The position numbers and the translations under genes are program-made. A stretch of DNA of 64,000 nucleotides from Bacteroidales bacterium. GTDB lineage: Bacteria; Bacteroidota; Bacteroidia; Bacteroidales; UBA932. This document shows positions 48,364-57,772 of this stretch, piece after piece. Position 1 is the first letter of the stretch. Every line of letters starts with the position of its first letter. Location: the NCBI GenBank assembly GCA_029098505.1, contig JAQXOE010000024.1, positions 1 through 64,000 on the forward strand, given 5' to 3'. The notes under the pieces are model-generated. The model had not been told where the DNA came from and searched no databases. It worked only from the letters and a program-made list of their open reading frames with translations.

Positions 48364-49050
48364 ATGAAAAAGTACATCGCAATGTTCCTTTGCGGAACAA
48401 TGATTTTCTCAGGATGCTCTTCACTCTCGAAGATGGCGCAGGCTTCTCTTATTGGCACAGGTTCAGGCGCTGCAGTAGGTGCCGGAATCGGTGCTGCAAT
48501 CAGCAAGGACGGTAAAGGAGCAGCCATCGGAGCTGCTATCGGTTCAGCAGTAGGAGCTACAGCTGGTGCGATAATCGGAAAGAAGATGGACCAGAAGGCT
48601 GAGCAGCTCGCAGCAATCGAGAATGCTCAGGTAGAGACCATCGAGGACGCTAACGGCCTGACTTCCATCAAGGTCACCTTTGACAGCGGTATTCTCTTCG
48701 CCACCAACAAGGCTGATCTCAGCACCGCATCGAAGAATTCCCTCTCCAAGTTCGCGGAGCAGATGGTGGATCTTCCTGATACCGACATTACTATCTACGG
48801 TCACACAGACAGCACAGGTTCTGACGCTATCAACGAGAAGCTTTCCCTTCAGAGAGCAGAGTCCGTGGCAGATTATCTTAAGAACTGCGGCATTTCAAGA
48901 AAGCGTATGACAGTTGAAGGCAAGTCATACAGTATGCCTGTAGCTTCCAACGAGACCCTCGAGGGTCGTGCCCAGAACCGTCGCGTAGAGGTTTACATCT
49001 ATGCAAACGAGGATATGATCAAGAAGGCCGAGAACGGAGATCTCCAGTAA
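48364..49050 (+). CDS. OmpA-family lipoprotein with glycine-zipper domain
   Basis: Lipobox IFSGCSS; GAAVGAGIGAAISKDGKGAAIGAAIGSAVGATAGAIIG; TIYGHTDSTGSDAINEKLSLQRAESV...GRAQNRRVEVYI. Confidence 0.92.
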   Translation: MKKYIAMFLCGTMIFSGCSSLSKMAQASLIGTGSGAAVGAGIGAAISKDGKGAAIGAAIGSAVGATAGAIIGKKMDQKAEQLAAIENAQVETIEDANGLTSIKVTFDSGILFATNKADLSTASKNSLSKFAEQMVDLPDTDITIYGHTDSTGSDAINEKLSLQRAESVADYLKNCGISRKRMTVEGKSYSMPVASNETLEGRAQNRRVEVYIYANEDMIKKAENGDLQ

Positions 49051-49073
49051 AAGCCCTTGAGCAGAAACAGAAA

Positions 49074-49119
49074 AGAGGATGACTAAGCGGTCAAAAGACT
49101 TTTTAGTCACCCTCTTTTT
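49074..49119 (+). terminator. Terminator of the ompA-like gene
   Basis: AGAGGATGACTAA ... TTAGTCACCCTCT (one mismatch) + TTTT. Confidence 0.85.
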
Positions 49120-49155
49120 CGTTATCTTAGCAGTCCCCGTAGAGAAGACAGATTA

Positions 49156-51048
49156 GTGGAAGAGAAGGAAAGATATATCAAGGTTATGCTCCCTATTCAC
49201 TTGAGCTGGGAGCCATATTACCGTTGCTTCGAAGAACTCAGCATAGGTGAAAGGGTCCGGGTTTCCTTCGCCGGCAGGCGCTACATAGCTGTGGTCAGCG
49301 CCGTTGACCTTGTTCCAGACATAAACACAAGCAGAATCCAGAATATTGAAGGTGTCGAAAGACGCTTGGAAACCATTAGCGCCGGGGAAATTGCATTATG
49401 GAAGTTCATTTCCTCTTACTATCTCTGCAGCCCCGGAGAGGTTTACAGACTCGCCTACCCTGCCGTCAGGACATCAGGCGAAGAATCCCAGGCGCACTCC
49501 GAAGAAAAACGTGAAGCGAAAGAAGCGAAGCAGCGCAATGTCCTGCTCGCCAGAATATCCAGAATACAGGAAAGGCTGAAAAAAAAAGAAGTGGCACTCC
49601 AAGGAAGGCACGGAAGCAAGATTGCGGAACAACTTAAGGAGCAGAGGGACAGTATTGCCGGAGAGCTGGAAGAAGCAAGGAAGGAACTGCAAATGCTCGA
49701 AAGCGGAAAGGGATGGGGCAATTGCCAACGCCACGAACCACTTCCATTGCCAGAATTCAAGCATTGCCCCGAAAACGATGAAATCAAGAGGGCGTTCAAT
49801 GACGGAAAAACGGTGTTGCTGAACGGAGGGCCTGCGAGGATTGACCTGATCATCGAAGCCGCTGCTGAAAGCATTGCATCCGGAAAGGATGTGTTACTGC
49901 TCGTGCCCGATCTCGCCCTCTCGAAGAATCTTCAAGAGAAGCTGGGGAGCGTTTTCGGACAGAGGCTTAGACTCTACCATTCTGATGCTACGTCCGCCGA
50001 ACGGAGGGAAACGGCCAGTTTACTCCGGGATAAGGAATCCGAGGCCAGTCTCGTCCTTGGAACCAAAAATGCTATCTTTCTTCCATTCAGCAAATTAGGC
50101 CTTGTGATAGTTGAGGAAGAACACGATGTCAATTATAAGGAACAGGACAGAATCCCACATTTCAATGGACGGGATTGTGCCATAATCCTTGGTACCATCC
50201 ATAAAGCTGCCATCCTTCTATCCTCCCCTTCCCCATCGTTGGAGTCAATACTTAACAGCATTAACGGAAGGTACTCATCCATTAGCATTGCACCTTCCGC
50301 AGTCAAGATGGAACTTATAGACACAAGTGAGGAATACAAAAAAAGAGGAATGGTAGGAAGTCTCTCAAGGCTTCTGATCAAAAGCATGGACGAGGCTCTG
50401 AAAAATCATGGCAAGATATTGATACTTAGGCCTTGGGGACCTGTTGATGATCTGAAAGAAGAACTCAAGAATCTATGGCCGGAAGAAAGTGCCAAGGGTG
50501 GTCTTGATTGCCTCACAGTATTTGAGGCGAAGCGTTTGGACCTGTCTTCCTATGCACTGCTCTCAATTATCCAAGCTGAACTCCTGCTCGAGAAAAGCGA
50601 TTTCAGGGCAGACGAGCGCGCAATTCAGACTCTGGAACAAATCAGAGGACGTATGAAGGGCAGAATGATCATCCAGGTCAAGCAGAGCACACATCAAGTT
50701 TTCAGCCTGGGGCCGAATCTTATCCCAAGTCTGCTCTCTGAGCGCCGGGAATTCGCTTTTCCTCCCTATACGCGCCTGCTGGACATCGTAATCAAGGACA
50801 ATAACAGCTCCCGATTGGATAAACTTTCATATGAGTTGACCAAGCAGCTCGGCGACTTCAATCCCCTCGGGCCTTTCACCCCAATGGAAGGCAGGAAGAG
50901 CCTTGATGAGCGCAGATGCATCAGAATCAGTCTCTCCAGAAATGCTGCTCTGAAGGACAATAAGGAAAGAATAGCTGCGGCGGTCGATAGTTTCGGGAAA
51001 GAGCGCAACTACAGTACCCACATTTCCTTGGATGTGGACCCAATCTAG
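49156..51048 (+). CDS. PriA-like protein, degenerate helicase (GTG start)
   Basis: PriA landmarks: YIKVMLPIHLSWEPYYRCFEELSIGERVRVSFAGR, LLLVPDLALSKNLQEKLG, VLGTKNAIFLPFSKLGLVIVEEEHDVNYKEQD, SDFRADERAIQTLEQIRGRMKGR; Walker A and zinc cysteines absent. Confidence 0.8.
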   Translation: MEEKERYIKVMLPIHLSWEPYYRCFEELSIGERVRVSFAGRRYIAVVSAVDLVPDINTSRIQNIEGVERRLETISAGEIALWKFISSYYLCSPGEVYRLAYPAVRTSGEESQAHSEEKREAKEAKQRNVLLARISRIQERLKKKEVALQGRHGSKIAEQLKEQRDSIAGELEEARKELQMLESGKGWGNCQRHEPLPLPEFKHCPENDEIKRAFNDGKTVLLNGGPARIDLIIEAAAESIASGKDVLLLVPDLALSKNLQEKLGSVFGQRLRLYHSDATSAERRETASLLRDKESEASLVLGTKNAIFLPFSKLGLVIVEEEHDVNYKEQDRIPHFNGRDCAIILGTIHKAAILLSSPSPSLESILNSINGRYSSISIAPSAVKMELIDTSEEYKKRGMVGSLSRLLIKSMDEALKNHGKILILRPWGPVDDLKEELKNLWPEESAKGGLDCLTVFEAKRLDLSSYALLSIIQAELLLEKSDFRADERAIQTLEQIRGRMKGRMIIQVKQSTHQVFSLGPNLIPSLLSERREFAFPPYTRLLDIVIKDNNSSRLDKLSYELTKQLGDFNPLGPFTPMEGRKSLDERRCIRISLSRNAALKDNKERIAAAVDSFGKERNYSTHISLDVDPI

Positions 51049-51049
51049 C

Positions 51050-51616
51050 CTACTCTTCTGCCTCTTCCGTATCAACGCCCTTCACAAGTTCGAGATAGCC
51101 GTCAATCACCACACCCATATTCTTATGGAGGTCATCCTGTTTCGAAGCGATGCCAAGGAGCTTTCCATCAGGTGTCAGGGCAGCATAGGACTCCTTGAAA
51201 AGCGTCTTTCCTCCCTCTGATACGGCCTCGGCATTGAACCTGTATTCATAGTAGGCGACATCATCCAAACGCTCTGAAATCGACATTTTGATACTGTCGA
51301 GTCCGGCAAGAATAGCGATATCCCGCTTCAGGCTTTCCTGCTTCAGTGCAGCATTTTTCTTTTTCTTTTCAGCCGTATATTTGAGAAGGAACTGCTCGTC
51401 GCTCTTCTTCTTGGACTCGAAGATGCGGCTTCTGCGCTCGATTTCCTGCCCGAAAGTAGTGGAATCAAGCTTCACCAGTTCAAGAAGTTTGACCTTGGTA
51501 AAATTAGGGTCATAGGACATAATTTCAGAAATTACAGCCTCGGATACAGGGTCTGGAGTTCTGTCCGTACATCCTGAAAGAAGCAAGAGAATAGCAAAAG
51601 GAATGATTTTCTTCAT
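51050..51616 (-). CDS. Hypothetical lipoprotein, coiled-coil
   Basis: MKKIIPFAILLLLSGCTDRTP lipobox; KKKSDEQFLLKYTAEKKKKNAALKQESLKRD. Confidence 0.7.
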   Translation of the reverse strand: MKKIIPFAILLLLSGCTDRTPDPVSEAVISEIMSYDPNFTKVKLLELVKLDSTTFGQEIERRSRIFESKKKSDEQFLLKYTAEKKKKNAALKQESLKRDIAILAGLDSIKMSISERLDDVAYYEYRFNAEAVSEGGKTLFKESYAALTPDGKLLGIASKQDDLHKNMGVVIDGYLELVKGVDTEEAEE

Positions 51617-51635
51617 ATGGAGCGGGTATAAAACA

Positions 51636-51663
51636 CAAAAGAGGATGACTTCAATCATCCTCT
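51636..51663 (-). terminator. Terminator of tRNA-Glu
   Basis: AGAGGATGA-CTTCAA-TCATCCTCT with TTTT on the minus strand. Confidence 0.8.
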
Positions 51664-51667
51664 CATT

Positions 51668-51742
51668 TGGTACTGGATAGGAGAATCGAACTCCTATTGC
51701 AAGATTGAGAATCTTGAGTACTAACCGTTATACGAATCCAGC
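51668..51742 (-). tRNA. tRNA-Glu (CTC), CCA encoded
   Basis: GCTGGATTCGTATAACGGTTAGTACTCAAGATTCTCAATCTTGCAATAGGAGTTCGATTCTCCTATCCAGTACCA; anticodon loop TTCTCAA. Confidence 0.82.
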
Positions 51743-51773
51743 ATTTGTTGGTGACAAGCGTCATTCAACGATG

Positions 51774-51804
51774 CAAAGGTACAACTTTTTTTTGAATCCG
51801 CAAT
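51774..51804 (-). promoter_or_regulatory. Promoter of tRNA-Glu
   Basis: ATTG-N19-TACCTTTG on the minus strand. Confidence 0.65.
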
Positions 51805-51828
51805 ACTTTCACCTCAAAAATGACCGAT

Positions 51829-52200
51829 TTACTTCAAAAAAGCGAAGAAAACGGCCAAAACGAGGCAGAAAAAGGAAAGCAGATGATTCCAATGCAGGCT
51901 CTCGCCCTTAAAGAAGAGGGCCACAATGACCGTAAATACAGTCAACGAAATCACTTCCTGAATAATCTTCAGCTGTATGAGCGAAAAAGGACCTCCGTTG
52001 ATGTTGGAGCCCAACCTGTTTGCAGGTACCTGAAGGCAATATTCGAAGAATGCTATACCCCAGGAGAAAAGGATTACGAGTATCAGAGGCCAGCCATCGG
52101 ATATATGCATATCCTGGAGTTTGAGATGACCGTACCAGGCGAAGGTCATACAGATATTGGAACCTATCAAAAGCAGTATTGCCCAGAAACCCTGTGTCAT
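51829..52200 (-). CDS. DUF486 family small membrane protein
   Basis: NICMTFAWYGHLKL, SWGIAFFEYCLQVPANRLGS, FSLIQLKIIQEVISLTVF. Confidence 0.88.
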   Translation of the reverse strand: MTQGFWAILLLIGSNICMTFAWYGHLKLQDMHISDGWPLILVILFSWGIAFFEYCLQVPANRLGSNINGGPFSLIQLKIIQEVISLTVFTVIVALFFKGESLHWNHLLSFFCLVLAVFFAFLK

Positions 52201-52280
52201 ATATAAAATCTTATTTGTTCAAGGGCGGCAAATTTACACATTATTATTAAATTTGTGTTTTCAAATAACGCATTTATTGT

Positions 52281-53699
52281 ATGACGCTCATTAAATCTAT
52301 ATCTGGCATCAGAGGCACCATAGGAGGTGCGGCGGGAGAAGGTCTTACCCCGGTTGACATAGTCAAGTTCACATATGCATATTGCGCTAAGTTGCGTGAA
52401 CGCAAACCCTGCCCCAACGGCGGGAGATACAAGGTCGTTGTCGGAAAGGATGCACGTCTCAGCGGCGCGATGGTGGAACAGCTCGTCTGCGGTACACTCA
52501 TATCCTGCGGAGTGGACGTCGTAAAATGCGGCTTTGCTTCAACACCGACCACGGAAATGGCAGTAGTCTTTGCCAATGCCGATGGCGGTATCATCATCAC
52601 GGCTTCCCACAACCCTCGCCAATGGAACGCTCTAAAGCTGCTCAATGAAAAGGGTGAGTTCCTGAATGCCGCTGAAGGACAGGCGATTCTGGACTGCGCT
52701 GCGGCGGAGGACTTCAATTTTGCAGAAGTGGATGAGCTCGGAACGATAAGCGAACACGACTTCACCGACGAGCACCTTGATGCTGTCCTTGCTTTGGATG
52801 CAGTGGACACGGAAGCTATCAGAAACGCACATTTCAAGGTGGTTCTCGATGCCATCAATTCGGTCGGCGGCATCATTATGCCAAAACTGCTCGAACGTCT
52901 TGGAGTAGAATGCATAGGTCTGAATTGTGAGCCAAGCGGAGACTTTGCCCATAATCCTGAACCCCTGCCAAAGAACCTCGAGGAACTCAGCGATACCGTA
53001 GTCAGGGAAGGAGCGGATCTGGGTATCAGCGTGGATCCTGACGTGGACAGACTCGCCTTCATCTGTGAGGACGGAAAGCCTTTCGTTGAGGAGTACACCC
53101 TGGTCAGCGTTGCCGACTATCTGCTCGAAAGGGCAGAGAGTGAAGGCAGAACGGGAATGACCACGGTCAGCAATCTTTCATCCACCAGGGCTCTGCGCGA
53201 TGTCACCGAGAAGCACGGAGGCAAGTATTTTGCCGCCGCTGTAGGTGAGGTCAATGTAACCACCAAGATGCGCGAGGTCAATGCACTGATAGGCGGCGAG
53301 GGCAATGGCGGAGTCATCTACCCAAGCCTGCACAGCGGCCGCGACGCAATGGTGGGAGTCGCTCTCTTCCTCAGCAATCTCGCTCACAAGAAGGTCAAGG
53401 TCACTGAGCTCAAGGCCGGATATCCACAGTACCACATTGCCAAGAATAAGATTGAACTTGCCGACAAGGCCCTGATTGACAAGATTCTGGAGGCAATGAA
53501 GAAGGAGTTCGCGGCAGAAAGGATAAATGACATCGACGGTGTCAAAATCGATTTCGAGGCCGAAAGGCAATGGGTGCACCTGCGCAGATCGAACACTGAA
53601 CCTATCATCCGCATCTACTCTGAAGCTCCGGATGAGGCTGCCGCACAGGCACTTGCGGAGAGAGTCATTGCTATTGCCAACAAGATTATCGAAGGCTGA
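52281..53699 (+). CDS. glmM: Phosphoglucosamine mutase / phosphohexomutase
   Basis: ISGIRGTIGG, IITASHNPRQWNALKLLN, DPDVDRLAFI, GGEGNGGVIYP, RRSNTEPIIRIYSEA. Confidence 0.9.
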   Translation: MTLIKSISGIRGTIGGAAGEGLTPVDIVKFTYAYCAKLRERKPCPNGGRYKVVVGKDARLSGAMVEQLVCGTLISCGVDVVKCGFASTPTTEMAVVFANADGGIIITASHNPRQWNALKLLNEKGEFLNAAEGQAILDCAAAEDFNFAEVDELGTISEHDFTDEHLDAVLALDAVDTEAIRNAHFKVVLDAINSVGGIIMPKLLERLGVECIGLNCEPSGDFAHNPEPLPKNLEELSDTVVREGADLGISVDPDVDRLAFICEDGKPFVEEYTLVSVADYLLERAESEGRTGMTTVSNLSSTRALRDVTEKHGGKYFAAAVGEVNVTTKMREVNALIGGEGNGGVIYPSLHSGRDAMVGVALFLSNLAHKKVKVTELKAGYPQYHIAKNKIELADKALIDKILEAMKKEFAAERINDIDGVKIDFEAERQWVHLRRSNTEPIIRIYSEAPDEAAAQALAERVIAIANKIIEG

Positions 53700-54796
53700 T
53701 GTTCTCGTTCAGGACCACCGCGATTGGAGAGCAGTTGGACAAGGCCCTGCTTGAAGGAAAACTGGCCTGTTTCTGCACTCAGAACTGCTGGGACACTGCT
53801 TCCGGCAAGTACCTGTACGACATCTTCAGGGAGAGGGGCAATCTGGTAAGAGTCTTCACTCCCGAAGATGCGGAGCTTAGCCCCAATACAAACCACATCA
53901 GATTCAGCATTGACGAATTAAGGGAGCTCAATGCGGTCGTTGTGGAAATCCAGGACGTTGGTTCGAGATATTTCAACTATACGAGGGATGTCCTCAGACT
54001 GATGACTATGGTCAATCAGCTTGAAAATGAGAGGGCAGCATCTTCCGATGAGTATGCCACTATCCCTTCCGTATATATTGTAGATCACGTGAATCCCGCA
54101 GGCAGAACCGTTGAAGGTACTATGCCACTCGCCGGGGACGACCCTTCTATGCCGAGGGTCCCGCACCGACACGGACTCACACTCGGAGAGCTCTGCCACG
54201 TTTTTTACAACGATCTGGGAGCCAAATTTCCTCTCCATATCATCTCGGCCAGGGCCACCGACGCCAACAGGCTGCTTATGCCCTGGACCATAGCCCCGGC
54301 CTCAGACATACCCGGAATGTTCACTTGCCAGATGTATAGTGGAGGAGGCCTTTGGAACAGCACCAGCATAACCCCCGGCATAGGTACTGCAAGGCCATAT
54401 GAATACTTGGGAGCACCTTTCATCAATGCTTCCGCAGATAGTAATCTGCCGGTTCCTGAAGGCGTACTGATGAGACCCTGCTCCTTCAGGCCAGCCACAG
54501 GCAAGTATCAGGGAGAACGCTGCTCAGGATATCAGATTATCCTTGAGCCCGGGGCAGAGTACCATTCCCTGCTTCATACGGTGAGACTTATGAGACACTT
54601 CGCTGAGACCTATTCAGAGTTCAACTTTGACGAGGGTTTCTTCGACAAGCTGGCGGACCCTGTCATTGAGGAGTATTTGAAAGGCAATATCACCTTCGAT
54701 ATCGTTCAGGAACACGTCAAGCTCGAGGAACAGAAATGGATTAGAAAGGCCAAGAGATACACCTTGTATGAAGAACAGCCTTTTAGAATAAAATAA
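53699..54796 (+). CDS. DUF1343 protein, NamZ-like exo-beta-N-acetylmuramidase
   Basis: VVEIQDVGSRYFNYTRDVLRLM, IVDHVNPAGRTVEGTM, PHRHGLTLGELCHVF. Confidence 0.85.
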   Translation: MFSFRTTAIGEQLDKALLEGKLACFCTQNCWDTASGKYLYDIFRERGNLVRVFTPEDAELSPNTNHIRFSIDELRELNAVVVEIQDVGSRYFNYTRDVLRLMTMVNQLENERAASSDEYATIPSVYIVDHVNPAGRTVEGTMPLAGDDPSMPRVPHRHGLTLGELCHVFYNDLGAKFPLHIISARATDANRLLMPWTIAPASDIPGMFTCQMYSGGGLWNSTSITPGIGTARPYEYLGAPFINASADSNLPVPEGVLMRPCSFRPATGKYQGERCSGYQIILEPGAEYHSLLHTVRLMRHFAETYSEFNFDEGFFDKLADPVIEEYLKGNITFDIVQEHVKLEEQKWIRKAKRYTLYEEQPFRIK

Positions 54797-54828
54797 TTTG
54801 GTTCTTTCCGAAATAATTGCTACTTTTG
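54797..54828 (+). promoter_or_regulatory. Promoter of rpmE2
   Basis: TTTG-N20-TACTTTTG, exact match to TTTG/TAnnTTTG. Confidence 0.8.
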
Positions 54829-54867
54829 TGGACTGTTTAAACATAACTACTTTAAATATTTAAAGAA

Positions 54868-55119
54868 ATGAAAAAAGGAATTCATCCCGAAACCTACCGT
54901 CTTGTAGCTTTCAAGGATATGTCAAACGACGTGGTATTCATCTCACGCTCTTGTGTCAACACCAAGGAGACCATTGAAATCGAGGGCGTTGTTTATCCAC
55001 TTGTAAAGGTCGAGATTTCCAACACATCTCACCCATTCTACACAGGTAAAGTCAAGATTGTTGACACCGCCGGTCGTGTTGATCAGTTCTATCAGAGATA
55101 CAAGGCCAGAAAGAAGTAA
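54868..55119 (+). CDS. rpmE2: 50S ribosomal protein L31 type B
   Basis: [29 protein letters not shown]...[28 protein letters not shown]. Confidence 0.96.
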   Translation: MKKGIHPETYRLVAFKDMSNDVVFISRSCVNTKETIEIEGVVYPLVKVEISNTSHPFYTGKVKIVDTAGRVDQFYQRYKARKK

Positions 55120-55142
55120 TTCTTTCCGCTTACATAGGAAAC

Positions 55143-55193
55143 AGAAGAGGAAACCTCAAGCCGCAAGACTTATCGGGTTTCCTCTTCTTTTTA
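55143..55193 (+). terminator. Terminator of rpmE2
   Basis: AGAAGAGGAAACC ... GGTTTCCTCTTCT followed by TTTTT. Confidence 0.88.
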
Positions 55194-55278
55194 TTGTACT
55201 GTTCCGGACATATTGTACTAAAAAATGCTTATATTTGAAAATTGTGAGCAGTATGGAATATAATCAAATTTATCAGAT

Positions 55279-55701
55279 ATGAAAACCAGGACCAAAGTCA
55301 TCAGCATCGTATCGCTTGTGATTGCGCTGGTGCTTGCTGCCGTTATCGGATTCAAGTTCTATTTCGTCTTCGGAGAAGGCGTCAAAGCAGGGCAGCTCAA
55401 TCAAGTTATGTACAAAGGTTATGTATTCAAGACCTATGAAGGCCGCCTGATACAGGCAGGATTCAAGGGAGCTAAAGGGTCAAGCAGCATCCAATCCAAC
55501 GAATTTGATTTCTCCATCGTGGACAAGGGCATTGCCGATACCTTGATGCGTTGCGGAGGAAAGACAGTGGAACTGCATTACAAGGAATACCTCGGAGCTC
55601 TTCCCTGGAGAGGTATGCAGAAGGTCATAGTGGATAAGATAGTATCCATTAGCGATTCCGATAATTCTACAGTGATACCGATTATTACCGATACTGAATA
55701 A
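55279..55701 (+). CDS. Hypothetical membrane-anchored protein
   Basis: N-terminal TM VISIVSLVIALVLAAVIGFKFYFVFGEGVKAGQLN; complete ORF. Confidence 0.7.
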   Translation: MKTRTKVISIVSLVIALVLAAVIGFKFYFVFGEGVKAGQLNQVMYKGYVFKTYEGRLIQAGFKGAKGSSSIQSNEFDFSIVDKGIADTLMRCGGKTVELHYKEYLGALPWRGMQKVIVDKIVSISDSDNSTVIPIITDTE

Positions 55702-55705
55702 CAGC

Positions 55706-57772
55706 ATGAACAAGAAAAGCACGATTGCATCCGGAATGATGCTCGTAGCCCTCTGGCTCTCACAGCCGGCAGGCATTGCGCAGGAAATTCTCAAGGTACG
55801 TCCTGCAGGCAACGGCGACAAGGAACTCACAATGAAAGACGTTACTGTCAGCCGCGATGTTTACCCTTCATCATTCTCAGCCCAATGGCTGGATGCTTCC
55901 CATTATCTTTACCGTGACGGAGGACGCATCCTGCAGGCAGGCATCGACGGCAGCGTTTCCGAGTACAAAGCACAGGCTTCTCAGCAGGCACGTCCCGAGC
56001 TGCCGCGCGAAGCCAGAAACATCACAGCTGGAAACGGTGACTGCACCGCCTACACTATCGGACAGAGCCTCTATCTGGCGACTCCCGAGAAGGCGGGCAT
56101 AGTCATTGCCGAAAGCAAGGACCCTGACATCAGCTATGGCCAGACGGTCAGCCGCAACGAGTTCGGTATAAATGGTGGCATTTTCTGGTCAGACAGCGGC
56201 AGGAAGCTGGCGTTCTACAGAAAGGATGAGAGTCTGGTCACCAGTTTCCCTCTTCTGGATATCAACACCCGCGTCGGCGAACTTATCAGCATCAAGTACC
56301 CGATGAATGGAATGGACTCAGAACGCATTGCCCTGGGTATTTACGATGTAGCTACAGGCTCCACTGTCTATGTCAAGGCGGATGATTTCGAGGAGGACAG
56401 ATACTTGACGAACATAAGTTGGTCTCCGGATGACAAGTATGTATTCATACAGGTCCTCGACCGTGCCCAGCACCATATGAGGCTCAATATGTACAGAGCC
56501 TCGGACGGAGAATTCGTGCGCACCCTGCTTAGCGAGGAAAACGATGCCTGGGTTGAGCCTCAGTGGCCTCTAAGCTTCATAAAGGATACTTACCAGTTCA
56601 TCTATACAAGCGACAACAGGGACGGCTACAAGAACCTGTATCTCTGTGATACACTTGGAGGAGTGCGCCGGCTTGTCGATGTAGATGCTGACCTGGAGTA
56701 TGTAAGCAATGACGGAAGATACGTCTATTACAACTCAGCGGAAGTTTCTCCAGCCGAGAGGCATTACTATAGGGTGGAACTTAAGCAGAGCAAGAAGAAG
56801 GAACTGGCAAAGGTCAGGATAGGCCAGCCTCAAAGGATGACAGCGGCGGAAGGATGGCATAGCATTGCCCTTTCACCTGACTGCAAGTACCTCATCGATT
56901 CATACAGCAGTTTCAATGTACCTCGCGTCGTGGAGCTCCGTAGCGCGGACGGAAAGCTCGTGCGCGAGCTCTTCAGAGCTGAAGATCCGCTTAAGGATTA
57001 CAGGACAGGTGAGATGAAATTCGGCTTTGTAAAGAGTGCGGACGGTCAGTACGACAACCATTTCCGTCTCTTCCTCCCTGCCGGATTTGACCCTGCAAAA
57101 AAGTATCCTGTAATACTTTACGTGTATGGAGGTCCTCATTCCCAGATGGTTACCGACAGTTGGCTTGGCAGCGTGCGTATGTGGGAGGTATTGATGGCAC
57201 AGAGAGGATATATAGTCTATGTTCAGGACAACAGGGGTACACCTAATCACGGCACTGCTTATGAAAAGGCCATCAACCGCCAGTGCGGACAGGTAGAGAT
57301 GCAGGACCAGATGGTAGGCATTAACTGGCTCCGAAGTCTCCCATACGTGGATGCGGAACGTATAGGTGTTCACGGCTGGAGTTATGGCGGCTTTATGACC
57401 ACCTCACTTATGACCAATTATCCGGATGTTTTCAAGGTCGGTGTAGCCGGAGGTCCGGTAATTGACTGGAAATGGTATGAGGTAATGTACGGAGAAAGGT
57501 ATATGGACAATCCTGAAACCAATCCTGAAGGCTTCGCCAAGACTTCCCTTATCAACAAGGCAGCCGATTTGAAAGGCAAGCTGCTCATTTGCCAGGGTGC
57601 CATTGACAATACTGTAGTATGGGAACACTCTCTGAGTTTCGTGCAAAAGTGCATTGAGGAGAACGTTCAACTCGACTACTTCCCTTACCCTCGTTCCGAG
57701 CACAACGTAGCAGGAGCCTGGAGAGAGCATCTGATGCAGAAAGTGACCAATTATTTTGACGACAATCTATGA
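55706..57772 (+). CDS. S9 family dipeptidyl peptidase IV-like protease
   Basis: VYGGPHSQMV, GVHGWSYGGFMT nucleophile, GAIDNTVVWEHS, YPRSEHNV. Confidence 0.92.
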   Translation: MNKKSTIASGMMLVALWLSQPAGIAQEILKVRPAGNGDKELTMKDVTVSRDVYPSSFSAQWLDASHYLYRDGGRILQAGIDGSVSEYKAQASQQARPELPREARNITAGNGDCTAYTIGQSLYLATPEKAGIVIAESKDPDISYGQTVSRNEFGINGGIFWSDSGRKLAFYRKDESLVTSFPLLDINTRVGELISIKYPMNGMDSERIALGIYDVATGSTVYVKADDFEEDRYLTNISWSPDDKYVFIQVLDRAQHHMRLNMYRASDGEFVRTLLSEENDAWVEPQWPLSFIKDTYQFIYTSDNRDGYKNLYLCDTLGGVRRLVDVDADLEYVSNDGRYVYYNSAEVSPAERHYYRVELKQSKKKELAKVRIGQPQRMTAAEGWHSIALSPDCKYLIDSYSSFNVPRVVELRSADGKLVRELFRAEDPLKDYRTGEMKFGFVKSADGQYDNHFRLFLPAGFDPAKKYPVILYVYGGPHSQMVTDSWLGSVRMWEVLMAQRGYIVYVQDNRGTPNHGTAYEKAINRQCGQVEMQDQMVGINWLRSLPYVDAERIGVHGWSYGGFMTTSLMTNYPDVFKVGVAGGPVIDWKWYEVMYGERYMDNPETNPEGFAKTSLINKAADLKGKLLICQGAIDNTVVWEHSLSFVQKCIEENVQLDYFPYPRSEHNVAGAWREHLMQKVTNYFDDNL

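Noticed and set aside
52274-53098. 274-aa minus-strand ORF antisense to glmM
   Set aside because: Ser/Arg/Pro-rich shadow ORF in a GC-skewed coding frame; the plus-strand glmM is unambiguous.
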